This document shows positions 1 through 10,300 of a stretch of 64,000 nucleotides of DNA, piece after piece. The position numbers and the translations under genes were made by a program. The notes under the pieces were generated by a model, which did no database searches, was not told the DNA's origin, and saw only the letters and a program-made list of their open reading frames with translations. Positions within the stretch are counted from its first letter, which is position 1. Each line of letters starts with the position of its first letter. This stretch comes from Biomphalaria glabrata (lineage: Eukaryota > Mollusca > Gastropoda > Planorbidae), in the NCBI RefSeq assembly GCF_947242115.1, contig NC_074716.1:49531569-49595568 (forward strand). Direction: 5' to 3'.

Positions 1-122
1 CAACTAATGTCATGCCTCATTAGAGTTGGGTGGACTTATTGGCAATCTAAAAATCCAGAAATTCAAAATCACAGTCTCTACTAGGATTTGAACGCAAGAC
101 TTAATCACTCATTCACTGCACC
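1..122 (-). mobile_element. SINE family 1 (tRNA-derived), cut by window edge
   Basis: Holds ATTAGAGTTGGGTGGACTTA, a diverged CAGTCT..CTAGGATTTGAACG B-box side and a degraded head. Confidence 0.65.
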
Positions 123-379
123 TAAGTCTTGATGAATACATCATAATAAATGTATTTAGTGAAAAGTTTATTTTACTAACATGTAACAAGAATCAAATAG
201 GCACACATTTGTTTTGACATTTAATGTTAATTGTAATGAAGCTTTTATATATTTAAATGTAAATCAGTGTTAATTAGATCCTTTGATATTCCTTTCACTC
301 CAGAAAGAAATTAAATTTTATTAAAATACAAGAATTATAAAAAATGCATCATTATTTGTTTTTATCTTTTTTTTTCAGA

Positions 380-3300
380 ATATTAAACAAGAGATTATGT
401 AAGTTTCTCTTCAATTTTTCAGCTAAATTTTAGGACATTGAGTTAAAAAATAAGGAAAGAAATCTAATTATAAAATTAGGTTCTATACTAATCTAACTTA
501 TCGAACCTAAGGCAGTTAAATGACCTTTTAACTTTCTTAATTCACCAGCCTGTCATCTATTATAAAAAGGAAAAAAAGTAAAGTTTCCCTTTCAGACCTT
601 GTGGTCTATTGGGCAGATGATGTAAAAGTCATCTGTTTCTGTGGCCTATGGTTAACGAGGGTGTCATGTGGCCAGCACAATGACAACTGTCTTTACTTTT
701 CCCCAATTTATGTCAGGTGCCCATTAGAGCTGGGTGGAATCAGAGGCGCCCAAAGATCACGAAATTAAAAATCCCAGTCTTTGTAATAGACACATTAAAA
801 ACAGCAGGAGTCTCAACCCATTGATTTATTAGTCTTTTATTCGTCTTCTTTACTCTAGCATCTTGTTGTGATTCTGACCCATTTTTACACAGCCATAGAA
901 GAAGACTAATAAATCAATGTGTAAATTGAGACTCTTTTTGTTTTTACTGTGTCTATTACAGTCTTCGCCAGGATTTGATTCTGGGACCCCCGGTTCAGAA
1001 GCCAAGTGCTTTACCGCTCAGCCGCCATGCCTCCTCATCTATTATACTGGTAGTTTAACTTTTAGGAAGAAATATGACAATTTAATGATGCAGCCGTGTT
1101 GTTTGAGTTCTTGTAACTATAATTTTAACCACTCTTTATTTATACTATGGGGAACCATACAAAATGCAGAATTTGTTATACACGTTTTAAACTTTCTACT
1201 GTCTATAAGTATGTGATTAAATATTGAAAGATTATAAATAATATTTTTTTTTTACATTTTATTATTGTTAGATTAATTAACAGAATAAATTATAAAGTTA
1301 TCCTTTGAGATTTAAATGTCCAAATGGCAAATGATGTACATTTGTCGTTGTGGTAAAACATTTGGCTTCCAAATTGAGGGTCTTAAGTTTGAATCCCACT
1401 AAAGGCCTACACACATCTAGTAAGCACCAAATTTATTGATTGTCATTAGAGTTGAGAATAATTTCACTTGAAACTCTAGGTCAATAGATGCTCCCTCCAT
1501 TAGCCCCTTGGGGTGTGGGTTATGACAGGCTGATGGGGGCTCTCATCCACCCTCCCTCTCCCTTGTGCAATGAACAAATATGGCACATCAAGAGGGGTTC
1601 TGTTAACTTCCCTTTTGGCCTATTTGTCTCCTGTCACAATTATTTTCGCCTAGACAACATGTTAACCATGAGAAGTGTTGCCTAACACTTGTGTTAGAAA
1701 TCAAGATAAAAGACAGGAGTTTGTTTTGGCGTCATGAAACTTCTCTGACTTATAGAATAGACACAGAAAGGCTGGGGAATCCTATCAAGCAGAGATGTGG
1801 CTTACACACTGTAATTACTATGATACATTTAACATATATTTTTTAATTTCTTTGCAGGGGAGAGTAATCTATCCTTGTACAATAATCTAAATGGACTTGT
1901 CAGTCATACTTATATGTCTGCTGCTAAAGATATCAACAACTGTGGACAGATGCTTACAAAATCTCACGCTCAAATCCAGGTATTTTATTTCCTCTTTATT
2001 CCAGGATTCAGTGTTGTACATATCTAGAAAGTTTCACAAAATGGCTGCTGTTTGTGTGCTCTGGACTGTGGTTTCAAATCCTCCCAGAATCAAAGCCTGT
2101 CAGCTGCCATCACCTGCTGGAGGTTTGGGCTAGGATCTAATCATCTTCAATTCTGAAGTAACATCCAAAACATGTTAAAGAAAACAAATGAGCTGTATAT
2201 TTGTTTAAAGTAAACACATATTGTAAGTAATGTTTCCCTACTAGACCATGAGGCAGATGATGTTAAGGTACTCTGTTTCTTTGGTCAACTGTTAATGAGC
2301 AGGGTGTCATGTGGCCAGCACAACGACAAACCGCATTTACTTTCCCCAACTGAAGTCAGGTACCCATTAGAGTAGGGTGAACTCAGGGGTGACCTTAAAA
2401 TCCTGAAATTCAAAATCCCAGTCAAACCCAAGACCTCCAGGTTTGGAAGCCAAGTGTTTAACCATTCAGCCACTGTGCCCCCTATAGTTGTTTAAAGTGT
2501 GTATTTAAAAATTAATCAGCAGCTTTCTGTGTCAATTTGAATTAGCTTTAGATAAAAATGTATTGCTCTAAATAAGTTCTATTTCATGTAGTTTACACAA
2601 TCATCCAATTCTGGGCATGACATCTTTTGAACACTTTACTAATGCCATTCACAATGGACCTCATTCACCAATCATAAACAAACAACATTTAGTCACGTGA
2701 TCATATTGATAAAACAATGAAAAAAACTGTCACGTGACAGCCATCATGAATTAAACATGAGATCGTAAATTATATAGAAGAGATGGAGCACCACTTGGCT
2801 AAATGTTGTTTGTTTATGGTTGGTGAATGAGGTCCATTATCATTAGGCAAGGGAAGTAACTGCTATGAACCAAACATGTACATTAAACTAATTTGTGACT
2901 AATTGACCTGATATAAGCTGCCAAACATTTGTAAGGTGTTGACTATACCCTTCACCTATCCCTTAATATGTTCAAGCATTGGGACTCCACACAAGATCTG
3001 TCAACCATCCTCCATTCCTCTCTGTCCTTTGCCTTGGATAGAATTTCATTCAATGAGAGGCCTGTCCATTCTTTGATCTTGGTCTTCCCATCGCTTTTTC
3101 TCTCTATAACCTTGGTATTTTTTGACATATAATATCAGCCTGTTGCAGATGATGCCCTCTAGAATGTTTAAAGGAGAATTACTTTGTTTGATGATATATC
3201 TAATCATCTTCAATGATCTGCTGAAAATTGTCACAGATTTTATTTGACAGTTTGCACTATCAATGAATAAAGTAACATAACAACTAAAGAAATGTTGAAA

Positions 3301-5002
3301 GCAATTTTTTTTTTAGAGTTCTTCAGACTTAATCCAATGAAATAAATACTCCAGCTATGAAACAATATTTACATCAAACACAAATCACTTGTATAAATCA
3401 TATTATTAAAGTAGCTTGACTGACAAAAGACTATCAGTATTAAACAAAGCACTGTGAACAAAGCTGAATGACTACTGAACGATGACTGTGCTGATTACTG
3501 ACCAACAACTGCAATATCTTGAATCGTTTTCCTTCATAGTTTCATATAAAAACTATTCTACATGTTTTAAGTTATTCTTGACCTTTGAACTTTCCCTTTT
3601 TCTGTCACCTAGCCCCTTATCTCTTCAAGGACTTCTAGGCTTTTCAATTCTCCTAAACATGCCAAAAAAAACAAAAAAAACCTTTCTTGACCAGCCTGTA
3701 CAAGCTTGAAGTCTTGATGTGCAGTGAAGAATGACAGATATCATGTCTAGTAACTTGTTAAAATACTTCCTGTTCCACTCACCCAACTCACCCCTTCCTT
3801 TTTTTTCTGGTGAGCTGTAGTGTCTTTTGCAGTCGGTCTCTTGGAAAAACAGCTTGAATTTTCATTTCAGCTGCTTCCCATGCCATAAAGGGTGTTCATT
3901 TTATTGTTTTTTTCCCCACTGCCATAAAGGGTGTTAGATTTATTAGGTTGTGAGGTAGTAAGTTCTGCTTGAAGTGGACTAAAGGATATTCTCAAAGAAT
4001 ATTTTTCATCTGAGTGGGGGCTATGTCTGCAGTGAGATACCTGTATTGCTCTTTTTAGTTGGGAATTTAAAGCTGTGTGTCTGGGTGTTTCCTCACCCTA
4101 AGGTCAATGTTAGTCAACAATCACAAAGAGGAGTGGCTCAACCAATGGGCAACAGGAAACACAAGCAGAGCCATGTACAAAGAAATGAACTTGCCTAACA
4201 AACTGGACAGTATAAACTTCCTCCCCCGCAAAGAACAATCTACAATCTTCCAACTAAGGACAGGACACACACCTCAGTTAAATTATCATCTCAATAAAAT
4301 AAATTCCACACAACTCCACCTTTGTAGACACTGCGCCCACCCTTATGAAACCGTAAACCATATCCTTTTTAAGTGCCCCTTCCTAATCCACCTTAGGCAG
4401 ACCCTACTACCGCCCAACATAACCAACACCCTATAAGGCAGTGCTGAACAACTGAAGAAAACAGCACACTATTTTTCCTTGGCACAGTCTGCAAAAAGCT
4501 GGCTAGAAAAAGAAGAGAGCTGTATGTCCTGGTCAAAGTTGGAAGATTATTTTATTAGTGTGGAGGAAGCTGGTATGTCTAGTTTATTGGGCATGGTCAT
4601 TTCTCTTTGAATGCCTTGGCTTCTCAATGTCTGTTAGATGAGCCTCTCTTTGTAGGGATTGCTGTTAAAATTTGAACTGTTTGTTAATGAATTTTAGCCT
4701 GTAATTATTTTGCTGTATTTTCTTATCTATTTTTGTTAGTTGTGCATTAGGTAAGATGTATTATTTAAAACTTGTTAATTTTTCATCAGGATGTTTCCCA
4801 TCACATGAGATTAATGACTAATGATTTATTCAACTTGCAAGATGCCATTGACATCATAACAACGTGTACAATTTTGCCAAACCTAAAAATTCCTGACAAG
4901 ACTCCGACAGCTAGTGCCAAGTCCGAGCCCAGTCCACATTTGGATAATCCAGTGACCACATCATCATCATCATTAACCTTAGCCCAAGAACCGCAACCAT
5001 AA
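380..5002 (+). CDS. small helical protein of unknown family, 3' part (3 exons seen)
   Basis: Exons 380-399 (tentative), 1858-1979 and 4790-5002 join in phase; the stop is at 5000-5002. Exon 2 follows a tttctttgcag acceptor and ends CAG before gtattt; exon 3 follows tttttcatcag. The 20-nt exon 380-399 lies between a long pyrimidine tract with cag and a consensus gtaagt, and its phase fits exon 2. The readable protein is about 118 residues: a predicted helical region rich in Asn, Met and His (from ESNLSLYNNLN to DAIDIITT), then a Ser/Thr/Pro-rich tail ending AQEPQP. The 5' end lies outside the window. Size and helical character recall BLOC-1/BORC subunits such as KXD1 or BLOC1S2, but I could not align it convincingly and assign no function. 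Intron 2 holds SINEs, a MITE and a LINE fragment. Confidence 0.6.
581..1034 (-). mobile_element. SINE family 1, split by a MITE
   Basis: Tail TTTCCCTTTCAGACCTTG, body CATCTGTTTCTGTGGCC and GTGTCATGTGGCCAGCACAA, then tRNA-like head (GATTTGATTCTGGGACCCCC, AAGTGCTTTACCGCTCAGCC). Interrupted at 782-958. Confidence 0.85.
782..958. mobile_element. fold-back MITE inside a SINE
   Basis: Terminal inverted repeats: TAATAGACACATTAAAAACA and TTGATTTATTAGTCTT at the left, complemented by AAGACTAATAAATCAA and TGTGTCTATTA at the right, with gaps. CAGTCTT flanks it at 775-781 and 959-965, and its removal restores the SINE. Superfamily uncertain; a 7-8 bp duplication suits hAT. Confidence 0.8.
1330..1460 (+). 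mobile_element. diverged SINE family 1 fragment
   Basis: GTGGTAAAACATTTGGCTTC, GGGTCTTAAGTTTGAATCCC (B-box like), then degraded body with GTCATTAGAGTTGA. Confidence 0.4.
2055..2182 (+). mobile_element. SINE family 2, 3' part
   Basis: GCTCTGGACTGTGGTTTCAA, GGAGGTTTGGGCTAGGATCT, then tail AATCATCTTCAATTCTGAAG and TAACATCCAAAACATG. Confidence 0.65.
2230..2483 (-). mobile_element. SINE family 1
   Basis: Full-length-like: GGCAGATGATGTTAAGGT, GTGTCATGTGGCCAGCACAA, CAGGTACCCATTAGAG, and head with AAGCCAAGTGTTTAACCATT. Confidence 0.85.
2653..2838. mobile_element. MITE with about 38-bp inverted ends
   Basis: AATGGACCTCATTCACCAAT then CATAAACAAACAACATTTAG; mirrored by CTAAATGTTGTTTGTTTATG and GTTGGTGAATGAGGTCCATT. 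186 bp, no coding capacity. Target duplication not clear. Confidence 0.8.
4080..4615 (+). mobile_element. LINE 3' coding fragment (RNase H/zinc-knuckle end)
   Basis: Translates as EEWLNQWATGNTSRAMYKEM, later FQLRTGHTPQLNYHLNKI and a C-x2-C-x-H-type CRHCAHPYETVNHILFKCP. This is typical of the C-terminus of I/Jockey-group LINEs. The frame continues past one stop at 4434 into KKTAHYFSLAQSAKSWLEKE. It sits in an intron of the first gene. Confidence 0.7.
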
Positions 5003-5062
5003 TCGTTGTGGTGTTTGTTGAGATTGTATTTAAGTTTCCAACCCGTCTTTCATTTAAGTGGA

Positions 5063-5068
5063 AATAAA
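5063..5068 (+). promoter_or_regulatory. candidate polyadenylation signal AATAAA
   Basis: AATAAA lies 61 bp after the stop codon of the first gene, a suitable distance for 3' end formation. Confidence 0.4.
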
Positions 5069-5629
5069 AAGAGGAAGAATGAACAGCACCATGTATGCTA
5101 CATTCTATTTGTTTTACAAAGTGTTCTAATGAAACAATTGTATAAATGTACAAGACTGTAAAGTCTTGGACAGTAAGATTGCAATGTTTGCATCCGCCTG
5201 CTTGTTGAGATTTTTTTTTTAGTATATTGTATTGTTCATTAACTTTACAATAACTTTTAGTATATTGTATTGTTCATCAATTAATATCTTAGTATTTTCC
5301 AATTCTTGTTGTGTATTAATGTAACAATGTTGTATGCATGGTGTTGTTATACATCAGATGGTTATTGAATTATATGTTGATGTGATGATATTTCTATACA
5401 TTTGTTATAAAAATCTACTATTTAGTTGTGATAGAATTACTTATCTTGGACCCGTTTATTGGAAATATAAAATGTGTTAATTTTGAAAGTTTTCATTTTC
5501 TTGAAAGATTTATTCATTTAAATTTCAAGAACTTTCTCTGACCACCATTTAGACATGTTAAAAATTGGTTTGCAAACATTTGTTGGTTACAAGCTGTGAG
5601 GTATGCGTTCTATACTGTTATTTGGTGGT

Positions 5630-5738
5630 ATTGAAAGTCCAGGGTTTAGAGCCCTGTCTGCTGCCTTTCCCTGTCCTGTGGGAATATTGGGCTAGGATGT
5701 AATTATCTGAAGGAACATCAGAAATATGTACAACATTT
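5630..5738 (+). mobile_element. SINE family 2, diverged
   Basis: CCAGGGTTTAGAGCCCTGTC (B-box like), ATTGGGCTAGGATGTAATTA, CTGAAGGAACATCAGAAATA. Confidence 0.55.
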
Positions 5739-5789
5739 TACTTTAAGGTGTCAGTATATTATGATTGATTGATTTATAGGTTTCTAATA

Positions 5790-5890
5790 TGCCCTGACTT
5801 CCTGCAGACGGGATAGAAGCAGGCAGGGCTGGAACTGGGGCCATAGTAACAACAGTCCAAAGTGCATACTATACAACCAGGCAGCAAGTG
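5790..5890 (-). mobile_element. SINE family 2, head fragment
   Basis: Reverse strand shows GCTGCCTGGTTGTATAGTAT, GCACTTTGGACTGTTGTTAC and a B-box-like GGCCCCAGTTCCAGCCCTG. Confidence 0.5.
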
Positions 5891-5899
5891 AGGTTTTTT

Positions 5900-6750
5900 A
5901 CTAAGTCTATTCCATGATTTTAACAAAATTAAGATACTTTCTTTACATCTTTTAAAAAATATTAGACTTTACTATGATTACAAATGGTCTTTTCCATAAG
6001 TTCTTTAAGATGTTTATGACCAGTTTCATTAGGGAAGGGAATTGAAATATCATTACAGTAAAATATCTATTTCACTAAGGTCTTGCGATCCCAGGCCATC
6101 ATTAATAAAAATATGGGCAGCCCTCGACAAACAAGGTATAGCAATTGAAATATAATGATGAAGATGGTATTAGCTTTAAAAGCATTGAAACACACATCTC
6201 TCAGTAGCACATTTTTAGCCGACTCATTTCAGAGATACTGTATCCTTTAAACATAAGATAAAATGGCTGTCAGTACCCCTAAAGTAAAATATCTAATGAG
6301 TGTCATGTTGTGTATCGAGGTTGCCACAAATATTGACAGAAAGTCTTTTTAGAAGCTTTGAGTTTCTACTTTTAATTTTTAAGTTTGGGGAAACCTATAA
6401 ATAGAAGAGATTAGCTTAAACCAGGCTAAAAAAATTTCAAGCTTCATGTCAAGTCTACTTTTGTGAATCTAGTATAGAATTTGAAACTGTATTACTGCTT
6501 GATATATAGTGTGTGTTCAATCTTTTCATTTTTACTTGAAGGATTAAATCATTTTATTTCACAAAGAGAAATTCTGTTATTTATTTAACTAAATATGGCA
6601 CACAATCAGATATTGGGCCAGCAGATTTAATTTCTGAAGACACTAACACCACTTCCAACCATTGTAACAATAAGCCAGTATGCCATCAACTTGGCTGTTT
6701 ATTGAATACTAAGCACATCGGCCAGCCTTCAAGTTTAAAAAAAAAACTGT
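5900..6750. other. AT-rich intergenic DNA
   Basis: Between the first gene and MRPS15. I see no gene or repeat family in it. 5170-5630 is similar and may be partly 3' UTR of the first gene. Confidence 0.5.
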
Positions 6751-6753
6751 AGA

Positions 6754-7000
6754 TGCCATTGGAGGCTGAGGAGTAGAGCCGTTTGCTTCTAAACTGGATT
6801 TCGAATCTTTGTTAAGACTGGGATTTTGAAATTCTGGATCTTTAGGGCACCTCTGAGCCCACCCAACTCTAATGGATACCTAGCGATTTGGGGAAAAGTA
6901 AAAATGGCAGGTCACTGTACTGGCCAGATGACACCCTCATTAACTGTGGGCCACAGAAACAGACCTTTACATCATCTGTCCTAAAGATTGCAAAGGTACT
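6754..7000 (+). mobile_element. SINE family 1
   Basis: Head GAGGCTGAGGAGTAGAGCCG, then AAGACTGGGATTTTGAAATT, CCCACCCAACTCTAATGG, CCACAGAAACAGACC and tail. Confidence 0.8.
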
Positions 7001-7181
7001 TAGTAAATTAAATTAATATCATTCATCTCTTGAATTTATATAGGCCAGGATATACATTTTGAAAGCAACCATTTCATTTTACTTCCATTCATTAACTTTT
7101 AATAATGTAAGACCCAAGGTATATAGGAATCCAAAACTCAAAGAGAAACAGAAATTGCATGATTCTCAACAAGTACAGACT

Positions 7182-7187
7182 TTTATT
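7182..7187 (-). promoter_or_regulatory. candidate polyadenylation signal of MRPS15
   Basis: AATAAA on the minus strand, about 212 bp past the MRPS15 stop. Confidence 0.35.
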
Positions 7188-7398
7188 GATTGCTTATTGT
7201 TTTACTTTCTTACTGTTCATCTCTAAAACTTAAGTATCCCATTCATTATATTGGTCACTCAGAATATTCACCGAACATACAAATGCATTCAAAAAAGTAA
7301 GAAAACATGAATGTATGTTATGAGTAACCATTTTATGAATTAGACTTGACATATTTTAACCCAACCAAATGTTCCTCTATTCAAAATGTAAACGAGAT

Positions 7399-10300
7399 TT
7401 ATCTTTTCTTTTTGGAGGCTTTGACAGGCTCCTCCTTCTCAACTTTTATTTTCACTTCTTTCACTGGTTCCTGTTTTTCCACAACTTGAAGCTGGTCCAG
7501 GAAGTCCCTGCTGAGACCAAACTTCTCCAGGTCGTTCTGAATTTCAGACAACACTTGTGCTTTCTTCTCAAAAAATTTATTTTTCTCAGCTTCAAATTTT
7601 TCCTGGATTAAAAAAAAATTGATTATAATTAACGTTCAAATAATCATACGAAGATAAAAAAAAAAATTATTGACAATTAACTAATTAGTATCGGTAGAAA
7701 CAACTCTTCAGAAAACTTTTTACAATAAAGAATAATACAGAGCCCTGAATGAGGAGACCACTACCTTTCATATTGCTGTAACCCTATTCGCGACGCAATA
7801 GGGTTAACTGTGTGTGATCAGCTGACATATGTGACACAGGCCAATAATACAGTTTAGCATGCTATATCGAAGGGCAAGGGACAGTACTGGCATGTACTTT
7901 GCACGTCAATAGGACCCGGGTTATCGTCATCTGATCATAAACCTGCATGGACCAGAGACACAGTGTGTGTAAGGCAAGGCAGTTCAAGACAGGACAGCGA
8001 GTAGACCGGGACTGTTAGTCTGCCATGAAGTCGGTCCTGGTGAAGTCCTGAAGTGAATGTACAAGTCCAGGAAGAGATAGAGACAGTAGAGTTTATTAGT
8101 TTAGTACGGTGATGTACAGTATAGCATTTTTAGTGTTGATGTATTGCCAATTGTGTCAAATTGGCTGTTTTAATTGACCATTATTAAAGCACCAGATTAT
8201 TTGGGGCCTTGTCGTCAAGTTCTTAATGTGTTGTATGTTTAGCAGTGTTTACAGAAGGCATGATTAGGAGAGAATCGTAACAATATGCTGTTATAAAATT
8301 TAGAAAAGATTACATCCTACATGTGCCCTTATGTCAATCTAATCATGACATACTCTGCCAAGTTGTTGGTTTTCCTGGCTGATTCAGGCAACCCATTCCA
8401 TTCTCTAATAGCACTAGGTAAAAAGGATTATTTGTACAAATTTGTCCTATTATATGGAACAAGGAATGTGCTCTAAGCAAATAGTCTCAGCATGTCGCTT
8501 GTCACAAAAGAAAGAATAATTAGAGAACACGAAAAACATGCATGGCATGTAGATATGACTAAGCGACAGGTCTCAGAAAATTACAGTACAAGGCAACCAT
8601 TCACCAAAGATTTTGATGAAGAAAATAGAGAAATTCTGAACTTATATTGCTCTTCAAGTAAAAATTGTTGTACTGGAAAATTAATAACAGAACTATTTAG
8701 TGATTTGATGTAGACCATAAAAATAGAAATGGAATTAACAATAAAAAAATCTAATTACTGCTAGAGCGCTGTAGCATTCACATCATTTATTTACTGCTTA
8801 GGGGTGGACCTGTTACCTTCTCTTTTAGAATTACTGAAGTATTTATTATTGCATTTAGAGCTTTGCAGCAACAGTTTACGACATTAGAAGGATATCCACA
8901 TTGTTATTGATTAAACTTCTTCATATTTATACAGCTGTTCCCAACTTATTTCTTTAAGGTATTCTATTGAAGATGAGGATCTGCATGCTAGATATGTTCA
9001 GTGATAAACAGCATCATAAACACTTGAAAACCAACAATGTGATTTAAAAATAGTAACTAGAATTTTGTTTTAGTAAAACATTTTCAAATTTGAGTTCTCT
9101 TACTTTTAATTTCTCTAGTTTTTCTCTTTGTTTAGCTACGGCCTCGTTCTGTGTGCTCATTCGTAAGTTGTATTTCCACCCTTTGTACTCTTCACGATCT
9201 CTTGGGAGCACATACCGTATCTTCAATTCTCTCAGTAGCCACTCAAATCTCTCGTGGTCTAACTCTCTTAGCCGAGTTAATAGTCGCCTCCTCCGAAAGA
9301 TGCGCTTGAGCAGATAAATCTTATTCCCTTTGTCCTTGTGAATGGAAAACAAAATTAATTTACAAAATCAGATATTTATGCAAATAAAATGTAACCAAAA
9401 ATTTAATTAGTTCTTGAGATACAAATTTGAATAGAATAATGATATTTGAACTCATGCAACAAATGGTCTAGGACTTAAGAAGGATTACAACATCCAAGAT
9501 TTACACTAACTATCTTGTTATGTGAGCCCAGTTCTATAAGAATGTATCAATTCTCCAATTTCAAAGTTATTTTTGTCACTATGACTAATCATTCTTTTGC
9601 TTTTTTATTATATTCTTATTCATGAGGTTTTTAAACCATATAAGGGAAACACTTTTTTTTTTCTTGTTTAACATATATTTGAAGTTCCTTCAGAGTTCAA
9701 CATTATTGCATCCTAACCCAAAAAATCCAGCAGGATACGATGGCGGAGGGCAGGGTTCGAACCCAGGACTACTGGGACAACAGTCCAGAGCGCATGCCAC
9801 ACAACAAGGCACCTATCCTTTAACCAAAACCACAGCCTAAGACATAATAATATTCCATTTTGTAAAAATTAATAGAGTCAAAACAAGTAATGAATTTATT
9901 TTATTTCTATTGAACAAAAGATGTTGAGATGGATCCAGAGTCTAGAAGTAGAAAAGGATTTATTTTTTTTTTAGAAAAAATGTTTCCAAGTTCACCCAGT
10001 CCAATGGATGCTGAACATTTATTCTAGTATGAAAACTTGCATTTTGATTTGTTGACCAAAATGTCTTCAAATTGAGAATTTTTCTTTTTTGTCCCACTGG
10101 TTCATATGAGGTGTAATAGTAAGTCATGTGTATGTTTAGATCATAAAGGCAAATAAAAGGGACTACAAACAAGGGCATTCACATAAATAGGCATGGTGGT
10201 AAAGTGCTTGGCTTTCAAAATCAGGGATCTTAAGTTCAAATCCTGGTGAAGACTGAGATTTTGAGCTTCTGGATTTTTTGGGATGCCCTAAAGACCATCC

